Assembly (NCBI GenBank): GCA_944989445.1
Contig: CALYLW010000689.1
Span: 412,261 to 476,260, forward strand
Length of the DNA stretch: 64,000 nucleotides
Direction of reading: 5' to 3'
From: Ampullaceana balthica
Lineage: Eukaryota > Mollusca > Gastropoda > Lymnaeidae
Below the pieces are notes generated by a model, which had not been told where the DNA came from, did not search any database, and saw only the letters and a list, made by a program, of their open reading frames with translations. The position numbers were made by a program, and so were the translations under genes. How positions within the stretch are numbered: the first letter of the stretch is position 1; each line of letters starts with the position of its first letter. Below, piece after piece: positions 21,350 through 31,300 of the stretch.

Positions 21350-24203
21350 CAGGATATCATAGTGTAAGCAACTCCCCAGGATATCATAGTGTAAGCAACT
21401 CCCCAGGATATCATAGTGTAAGCAACTCCCCAGGATATCATAGTGTAAGCAACTCCCCAGGATATCATATTGTAAACAACTCCCCAGGATATCATAGTGT
21501 AAACAACTCCCCAGGATATCATAGTGTAAGCAACTCCCCAGGATATCATAGTGTAAACAACTCCCCAGGATATCATAGTGTAAGCAACTCCCGAGGAGAC
21601 CATAGTGTAAGCAACTCCAGAGGAGACCGTAGTGTAAGCAACTCCAGAGGAGACCATAGTGTAAGCAACTCCCCAGGATATCATAGTGTAAACAACTCCC
21701 CAGGATATCATAGTGTAAGCAACTCCCCAGGATATCATAGTGTAAGCAACTCCCCAGGATATCATAGTGTAAGCAACTCCCCAGGATATCATAGTGTAAG
21801 CAACTCCCCAGGATATCATAGTGTAAGCAAATCACCAGGATATCATAGTGTAAGCAACTACCCAGGATATCATAGTGTAAGCAACTCCCCAGGATATCAT
21901 AGTGTAAGCAACTCCCCGGGATATCATAGTGTAAGCAACTCACCAGGATATCATAGTGCAAGCAACTCCCCAGGATATCATAGTGTAATCAACTCCCCAG
22001 GATATCATAGTGTAAGCAACTCCCCAGGATATCATAGTGTAAGCAACTCCCCAGGATATCATAGTGTAAGCCACTCCCCAGGATATCATAGTGTAAGCAA
22101 CTCCCCAGGATATCATATTGTAAACAACTCCCCAGGATATCATAGTGTAAACAACTCCCCAGGATATCATAGTGTAAGCAACTCCCCAGGATATCATAGT
22201 GTAAACAACTCCCCAGGATATCATAGTGTAAGCAACTCCCGAGGAGACCATAGTGTAAGCAACTCCAGAGGAGACCGTAGTGTAAGCAACTCCAGAGGAG
22301 ACCATAGTGTAAGCAACTCCCCAGGATATCATAGTGTAAACAACTCCCCAGGATATCATAGTGTAAGCAACTCCCCAGGATATCATAGTGTAAGCAACTC
22401 CCCAGGATATCATAGTGTAAGCAACTCCCCAGGATATCATAGTGTAAGCAACGCCCCAGGATATCATAGTGTAAGCAAATCACCAGGATATCATAGTGTA
22501 AGCAACTACCCAGGATATCATAGTGTAAGCAACTCCCCCAGGATATCATAGTGTAAGCAACTCCCCGGGATATCATAGTGTAAGCAACTCACCAGGATAT
22601 CATAGTGCAAGCAACTCCCCAGGATATCATAGTGTAAGCAACTCCCCAGGATATCATAGTGTAAGCAACTCCCCAGGATATCATAGTGTAAGCAACTCCC
22701 CAGGATATCATAGTGTAAGCCACTCCCCAGGATATCATAGTGTAAGCAACTCCCCAGGATATCATAGTGTAAGCAACTCACTTGGATATCATAGTGTAAG
22801 CAACTCCCGAGGAGACCATAGTGTAAGCAACTCCAGAGGAGACCATAGTGTAAGCAACTCCCAGGATATCATAGTGTAAGCAAACTCCCCAGGATATCAT
22901 AGTGTAAGCAACTCCCCAGGATATCATAGTGTAAGCAACTCACCAGGATATCATAGTGTAAGCAAACTCCGAGGAGTCCATAGTGTAAGCAACTCCAGAG
23001 GAGACCGTAGTGTAAGCAACTCCCCAGGATATCATAGTGTAAGCAACTCCAGAGGAGACCATAGTGTAAGCAACTCCAGAGGAGACCATAGTGTAAGCAA
23101 CTCCCCATGATATCATAGTGTAAGCAACTCCCGAGGAGACCATAGTGTAAGCAACTCCAGAGGAGACGTAGAGTAAGCAACTCCAGAGGAGACCATAGTG
23201 TAAGCAACTCCCCAGGATATCATAGTGTAAGCAACTCCCCAGGATATCATAGTGTAAGCAACTCACCAGGGTATCATAGTGTAAGCAACTCCCGAGGTGA
23301 CCATAGGGTAAGCAACTCCAGAGGAGACCATAGTGTAAGCAACTCCCCAGGATATCATAGTGTAAGCAACTCCCCAGGATATCATAGTGTAAGCAACTCC
23401 CCAGGATATCATAGTGTAAGCAACTCCCCAGGATATCATAGTGTAAGCAACTCACAGGATATCATAGTGTAAGCAACTCACCAGGATATCATAGTGTAAG
23501 CAACTCCCCAGGATATCATAGTGTAAGCAACTCCCCAGGAGACCATAGTGTAAGCAACTCCAGAGGAGACCGTAGTGTAAGCAACTCCAGAGGAGACCAT
23601 AGTGTAAGCAACTCCCCAGGATATCATAGTGTAAGCAACTCCCCAGGATATCATAGTGTAAGCAACTCCCCAGGATATCATAGTGTAAGCAACTCCCGAG
23701 GAGACCATAGTGTAAGCAACTCCAGAGGAGACCGTAGTGTAAGCAACTCCAGAGGAGACCATAGTGTAAGCAACTCCCCAGGATATCATAGTGTAAGCAA
23801 CTCCCCAGGATATCATAGTGTAAGCAACTCCCGAGGAGACCATAGTGTAAGCAACTCCAGAGGAGACCATTGTGTAAGCAACTCCCGAGGAGACCATAGT
23901 GTAAGCAACTCCCGAGGAGACCATAGTGTAAGCAACTCCAGAGGAGACCATAGTGTAAGCAACTGCAGAGGAGACCGTAGTGTAAGCAACTCCAGAGGAG
24001 ACCATAGTGTAAGCAACTCCAGAGGAGACCGTAGAGTAAGCAACTCCAGAGGAGACCGTAGTGTAAGCAACTCCAGAGGAGACCATAGTGTAAGCAACTC
24101 CCCAGGATATCATAGTGTAAGCAACTCCCGAGGAGACCATAGTGTAAGCAACTCCAGAGGAGACCGTTGTGTAAGCAACTCCAGAGGAGACCGTAGTGTA
24201 AGC
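21350..24203. repeat. 27-bp satellite array with higher-order repeat
   Basis: About 105 units of 27 bp. Type 1 holds GTAAGCAACTCCCCAGGATA then TCATAGT; type 2 has CCAGAGGAGACC in the middle. Type 1 dominates on the left and type 2 becomes frequent after about 22800. A pattern of marked units (TATTGTAAACAAC at 21468 and again 648 bp later at 22116) shows a higher-order repeat of 24 units. Single-base indels after 22540 break the frame. Since 27 is a multiple of 3, several frames stay open (415 codons on plus, up to 298 on minus); I see no sign of a real gene. Confidence 0.96.
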
Positions 24204-25190
24204 TATCAACAAAGTTTGAAAACTTTCTGAAATACGATTACGTAATGGACAGTTGTAAGAGAGGGGAGGTAAAGGTTGTTGTTCTTGTATTGCTAAGTGT
24301 GAACGACACATATTAATACATGTATCAAAATATGAAAAAGGAATTTTTTGTCGATTTAACAAACTGGGAAACATAACATTTTATGATGCCTTGAGGTCTA
24401 ACATTTTTTTTGGAAATACATACATTTTCATTCAGTGCAATACGAAGACAATCTACGCAGTTGAGAAGACGTGAAAATTTTATGTATTCAAATCAGCCAC
24501 CTACAAATGGGATGTAAACATGTGCATATTGATGTCAACTTTATGTTAACGAATGCACACAAAAAAATTTTTTTTTAAAAATTGCTTAAACCAGTGGGAA
24601 CTATTCAGGATTTTTTTTATAGCGAGGCTTGACTTCCGACGTGGCACACATTCTGCTATTGACAAGGGAAAATGTTTTTTTTTAAAAATAAACTAGCGCT
24701 GATCTTTTTTTTTACCATTAACGTAACATTTAAAATACTCATAAAATTATTTCAAAAAGGAAGTCTTAAAAAGCGAGAAATAAGTTAAAACATATGGCAT
24801 AATTAGTTTTATCGATTCAGATAATTCATATCCAAGAAACGAATGTATCCATGTATCCACACATCCATTTGCTCAACCTCGTACCACCGCCCACCCCCCA
24901 TTCCCACCAAATTCATTTAACCACAAAACGTGTTTAAAGCCAGTCGTTTTAAAACCGATCGGACTTAATCTCCACATTATTGAGTGGATTAAGAAAATTC
25001 GTTGCATTTTTCCGCTCCAAGTTTTTCCTTTCATAGTGCTCAAGGCTGTAAAGAGTAAATATCTTAAGCGAATTGATTACACTTTTGTTATAAGAATAAG
25101 GAATGAATGTCTTACTTTCACTCGCAATGGTGGGTCTCAATAATTTAACTGCCAACTTTGGACGGTGACTCACGTTTGATGCCCCGGCCG
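24204..25190. other. Intergenic region upstream of gene A
   Basis: AT-rich, no gene or known element recognised. A minus-strand open frame at 24949-25173 has no recognisable motif. The promoter of gene A begins at its right end. Confidence 0.5.
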
Positions 25191-25198
25191 TATAAAAG
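25191..25198 (+). promoter_or_regulatory. TATA box of gene A
   Basis: TATAAAAG follows a short GC-rich stretch (GCCCCGGCCG). A TCA initiator-like site sits at about 25221, 30 bp downstream. The donor at 25302 and first coding exon at 27085 fit a short 5' exon starting here. Confidence 0.6.
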
Positions 25199-25220
25199 TG
25201 CCCCTCTTATGGAATCCTTA

Positions 25221-25301
25221 TCAAGTCATCAACTCTGGTTCTTCAGAATCAACGACTGATTTTTTTCAGATCTTCACGTAGATTTTAACACAAGGAAAAT
25301 G
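25221..25301 (+). other. Gene A 5' exon, probably ending in the start codon
   Basis: The inferred exon runs from the presumed TSS to AAGGAAAATG, followed directly by a GTAATA donor. If spliced to 27085 its last three bases form ATG immediately before the ATG that opens the next exon. Start and splicing are inferred from signals only. Confidence 0.45.
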
Positions 25302-28300
25302 GTAATATTTTAACTTAAGAATGTGTGTGCAAAACTTACATTGGCACAACTATTATCTGCCCTTTGTAAGATATTTTTGTGTACTTGCAGCGCATTATTG
25401 TTAAAGGTATTTTAATATCAAGTATTATTTATTTTCTTTAAAAAAAACAACTAAAATAAACAGTATTAATCACAAATAAATATTGAAATCTTGTTTTAGT
25501 GCCTTTTCCATAGGTGTCTAATAGATAATTTAGAAACGTTAATAATTTAAAGAAGAATTGTTCACCGTCTGTTACGTGCGTGAAAACAAATGTGGAGATT
25601 GCAGAGCAGTTTTGTGTCAGTAGAAAATTAAGACACATTGCGTTATTATTATTTTTTTTAAATCATCAGTTTAAGCTGAAGGCCGTGGGTCGGAGATTGC
25701 GTTGATTAAAAAAGAAAGTCTCATGGGAGCCAATGTTGAATGTTTGGTTTCAACTAATGTCGGGTAGATCAAATGGTCACATATTGTAAATTAAAATTAT
25801 TTGCATGCATGTTGGTCACATGTTTGATGTCGGACTTATGGTCCCCAAACAGGATGTCAGACTTATTAGGTGGTCATATCCAATGTTCCATTTAAGCTTC
25901 GCGGCCGCACAGACATCTACTGTCGTCGCGCAGCAGTTTAGGATTACCGGGCAGCAAATTTTGATAATGATAATATAATATCTGTATTTGTAGAGTGTGA
26001 CATTGAGGAAAATATTCTGGATGCTGTGCAACTTCGCACATGAGTTTGTTATTTTGTATATGGACCAACGAACCTTACTGGGAACATTGGTCACATGTGT
26101 GATGTTGGACTTGTGATACCAAACTGGATGTCAGATTTGTCAGGGGGTCCCAAGCTAAATCAAGTGGTCTCGTGTTGGATATCGGTTTGCAGCTAGGCCC
26201 CTGAGATATATTTTTATAAAACTTGTTGAGAAGTTCTCAAATCAAGCTAAAATAAAACTTTAACAGCACTCCTGATTCCGAAAATATTCTTTGCTCTAGA
26301 CACACCAAAGGGTTCAAGATAAACGCAACGTGAAATTCTTATAATACATATTTTTTTAGTCAGGTGTGATTAATGTAAGAATGGGGGTTAGGATTAGACT
26401 GCATCCGTTTTGATTATCCAGATGGTCAGGTCTTTATTTATTTAACTAATCTAAAATTTTTGTTATTCACATATGAGAACTCGTTTGTTTCCTTCAATTA
26501 AAAACTTTTCACACGTGATGTTTGTAAGCGATGGTCATAGAATAGGGTAGGCGTGAGCCTGGCAAGACAGAACAAAACAATGGAGAAAAGCCTTCGTCAG
26601 CGAACAAACAATTACAAAAACTAATAGAAGTATGGAAATAAAACAAAAATAAAAAATCAGCTGAAGTATTCAGTCCAAGAAGATGTCGTTAGCAGCTAAT
26701 TAACTGTACAATATCTTTCTCGTTCCTTTACTTTGTAGTCGCTCTTTTGTTGACCTTTTGTTATCTAATGTTTAGTTCTTAAAGCGCTTTTATTCTTTTA
26801 AAAAAAAATTAAATGAAATGGCCTAGCAGTCATGGTTTATGAGCCTGACTCATTCATTTAAAATTTAGCAATGATCCTAGACGGTCAAACCAAGAGCCCC
26901 CACTTCACATTCTCATATCCTCTAAATTTCTCAAAAACAAATTTTAATATTAAGTAACATTCGGAGACTAGATTATCTTATTTATCGAATGTCTGAAATT
27001 GGACACTAGCAAATACTGCATTTAGAGAATCCTTAAAATTGTAACAACATAATATCCAGTATTCTGCCTATGTGACATCCACAGATGCTCCAAGTATTGA
27101 TCGTAACTGCAGCTTTGTTGGCGACAATGGAAGGGGCTTCCATAGTCAAGCGAGCGGCTGGTAAGTAAATGGGAAAGAGGATAACGCCTGGTTTTATTAC
27201 AACATTATAAAAAAATCAAAACTAATTTCAAGACTTGAAGTAAATTTTTGATAAATCTAGGACACACAAATCTTCTGTATAGAAAGAGCGTCTGTAATAG
27301 ATAAGATAAGATGGTAATATTTAGAAATTAAATATTCCTTAAAAATAGTTTTTTTTAAATATAATATATAAAAAATATATATACATAAATTAATAAAATA
27401 ATACATTATTATTTTTTTGAAAGTAAGAATTGTAAAGTTCTGTTACTGTGAATTATAACTCACTTTGTTGTATTATACCACTGTGAATTTCACTGGTTGG
27501 GTCAAGTACCATAATACGGTTAAATTCTTACACCAACTCTACACACAGGGCTAGAGAGAATTACACAGTTGTTGGAAGGTAATAGAAACGAATCGTTTTT
27601 CAAAGCAGATGACGTTTTGTAGCAGCGTTATAGTATTTGACGGAAATGATGGACACACAATAAACAAAAACGTGATACACCACAGAGCAGATTAAACAAA
27701 TATACGTCATGACTGACTCTATGCCTTGTTGTACTTCAAGTATGTCAGTTTTAATTATTTCATTTCAGTTTATCACTACAGGAATGTTAATTGCATTCGT
27801 TTTATATGATTATACTTTGATTGGTTTAACCGTCAACATAGCCAGCGTTGTCCTATTTAGATTTATTGAAAAAAAAGTCAAATTTCTCAAACTTATTCAC
27901 GTCAAAAAATGTGTTATTTTCACATACAACTTTTAAAATAAGCCAGTTTATTCAAGATCCCCGCCGAGAAGGGGTGGCCTCTACGGGGATCGACGGACGA
28001 GTAGGGTCGGGGACCTGACCGCGACCCGAAACCGACAACTCCTGGCAAGCAATGCCGAAGTCCGATATGTTAGGTGTTAGGTGCTAGTCACATATGATTA
28101 CAGTCGCTGTACGGATCTTAGGCAAATCATCTAGATGCAACGCCGATGATGAAAACCAAAGTACCCGTTGATGGTCGGGTTACTTCGAAGCGTATGCTAC
28201 GCCGCTTGTCGGATCTAGTTTTTGTTATCTTTGCCACATGTAAATTTGTTAACATTATTGTTTTCTTATTAGACAATTTAAAAACCTTGATCTTTTAAAA

Positions 28301-31300
28301 TGTTTTAATTAAGGTTTTTCCGTATATTTTAGTTGGAAGAATGTGATGTATCATGCAATCGAATTTCACCAATTTTTTAGATCTTGAAATGGTCTTGGAC
28401 TTCCTTAAATTGTTTTATGATCTTTTCCTTGGTTTTCTATCTGGAAACTGACATAATATATATATAAACATATATTTACAAACATATACGGCGCTATACG
28501 GAAAGGCGTAGAAACGCGTGAAGTAAACGTACAACAGATTATCAAGTTTAGACGACAGAAATAAGAAAAGATCCTGCGCAAAATCTTCCTAATGACATCC
28601 GGACAATCTCTTGTCCGACATGTGGACCCTTACTCAAAATTATTTGGTCTTATAAGCCACCAACGAACACACCAAGCTGACACAGCTGATAGATAGGATG
28701 TAAAGAATAGTTGTCTTCTATAACGATGGACGAACAACAGCACACGTCATACCTACAGCCAAAATGGCATGATCATAATTAATGGCGATGTCCTATTTTT
28801 GGGTAAACAGTTTTTTTTCGGTGGATTGTCACATGATTTAAAGTCAGGAATCGTATCATTTCAGGTTGATGCTATGTTTTATAATGACCGTGATTGTATC
28901 ATTTCAGGTGATAGCTGCAATGTGAATAATGGCACTTACCCTAGTGGACAGGAATTTTCACTGCCAGGTTTCCCACCTTGCATTAAGTACTTTTGTAAAG
29001 ATGGAGTGTTTTCACTCTCCAAAGAAGGTAAGACTGTCAGGGAAATTAGTGAAACGATTAGTTGGTCGACAGGTAATGGACGACCGAGGCAATGAAAATG
29101 GGAGGCTAACTCAAAGATATGATTAAAAACTTAATTCAGAGACAAGGTTCGAAAGGCTAAAAGATAATGAAAAGATAGTTTGGAGGGATCAACCATTAAT
29201 GATTCAGATAAGAGGTTATTTCTAAGAAAAGTTCAGTTCAGTGTTGGTAAAACTTAAAGTAATGGGGGTGAGACTGCAATCAGGCTTTTAAATAGGTAAA
29301 TTTATAATATAAAAAACAGGGTATTAGTAGGCCTGACAAGACGTAACACAACCATTGTGTGTAAGCGCTGTCCTTTGAAGTACATTGGTGAGACGGGGAG
29401 GTTACTCTCGTGCCGCATCGCTGAGCATGTATGTGCCATTAAACAAGACAAACAATGTCCTGTCTCCCGACACTTCAATGAACGTGACCACATGGGCGTC
29501 GATGACATGTCTGTCACCGCCTTGGTTTCCTGTACAAACACACCCGGTCGGATCAGTCTGGAGAATAAACTAATCCATGAGTATGGGACTCTTACACCAC
29601 ACGGGATCAAGGTTGTGTTCGCACTGACAAGCTGATTGATTGGCCACACCCACCCTATCCTTTCCTATATAAGCTCTTACTTTTCTCTCCTTACTTTATA
29701 TCTACTGGACTGCTTGGATTTCACCGCAGCTAAGTGTTTTTTAAATTATTATTTCGTGTTATTCGTTTCATGTGTGTACTATTTGTCCATTGATGAAGGC
29801 TCTTTGCCAAAACGTTCGCTGTTGTGTTACGGCTTGTTAGGCCTACTAATACCCTGTTTTTTTATATTATAAATTTACCTTGGTAAAACTTAGTGTGTCA
29901 CCCATTTTGGCTTTAGCACCGTAACAACAGGCCAAACGTATTCACGACGCGTCTATTGCTTTATGATACAACAAAAAAATCCATTATCAAATTTTAATCA
30001 GTGTCATGGAAGATCCTAGATACAAAAAATGAGGGGGAGGGGATACCTCCGTTTAAAAGGAGTTGAGTGTAAGGTTAGAAAAGATGAGATAAAGAGAAGG
30101 TAAACATGAGGTAATATAAGGCGCATGTAAGGTAAGTTAACCTGAGATAAGGAAAGATACCCTGAATTTACGGTATTAAAACCGATCTGCTAACAGATCA
30201 TCCGTCATGGTCTGTGGACGCAATTATCTTCTGCATAGAAGGAGCGTCTGTATCGATAAGATAAGAGCGTTAGGTATACTAATGACACTGGTAACGGCAT
30301 AGACGGTAATTTAAGTGGTAGATAAGAGTAATTTATTATATAGAATTCGGAATTTTAATTTTGTGAGTTACGTCTAGGATTAGTTCAACCATACTATGGG
30401 GGTGGTTAAATTATAAATAATATTTTTATAAATATATTTTCTCTCATTATGCCTTAGGAATAAGCCACAATGTGTCATGATGTGCCTTAGCATGTCAATA
30501 TGTGCCCTAACATGTCATGATGTGCCTTAGCATTTCAATATGTGCCATAACATGTCATGATGTGCCTTAGCATGTCAATATGTGCCCTAACGTGTCATGA
30601 TGTGCCTTAGCATGTCAATATGTGCCCTAACATGTTATGATGTGCCTTAGCATGTCAATATGTGCCCTAACGTGTCAATATGTGCCCTAACGTGTCATGA
30701 TGTGCCTTAGCATGTCAATATGTGCCCTAACGTGTCATGATGTGCCTTAGCATGTCAATATGTGCCCTAACGTGTCAATATGTGCCCTAACGTGTCATGA
30801 TGTGCCTTAGCATGTCAATATGTGCCCTAACATGTCATGATGTGCCTTAGCATGTCGATATGTGCCCTAACGTGTCATGATGTGCCCTGCTGTGTTATGA
30901 TTTTCCCTAATGTGTCATTATGTGCGTTAATGTGTCATGATGTATAGGGTCGGATTTAGACTTGGTGGGGCCCTAAGTTACTTCAGGAGTCCCTTTGAAG
31001 TCCAGATATTCTTATGTCAGTGCAAAATATGAAAAAAAAATCCTGGGGGACCCCAAGAAGGCGGGGCCCTAAGCTGTTTAGAAAATAGGTAAATCCAGCA
31101 CTTATTATGTGACCTAATGTGTCATGATGTGACCTAATGTGTTGTCTGTGTTGACCAGGATGTGGAGTACTTGAGAATGGTCAAACCGTGTGCCACGACG
31201 TCAACTCCTCCTGGCCCAAAGGTTGCAACACAATGACCTGCAGCAAGGGACTCAAGAATGGCATCACCACTTACACCACGACAACCACGGCTACACGTGA

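Noticed and set aside
21304..24374. ORF of 415 codons with SNSPGYHSV / SNSRGDHSV repeats, suggestive of a silk- or adhesion-type protein with RGD motifs
   Set aside because: It is open on both strands and in several frames because the satellite unit is 27 bp, and indels break it after 22540. There is no signal peptide or promoter. The RGD reading is likely chance.
28769..29095. 108-codon ORF starting at 28769 as a single-exon gene
   Set aside because: Only 28908-29027 is conserved with gene B; the upstream part is intron containing the decoy acceptor, and the downstream part runs past a good donor.
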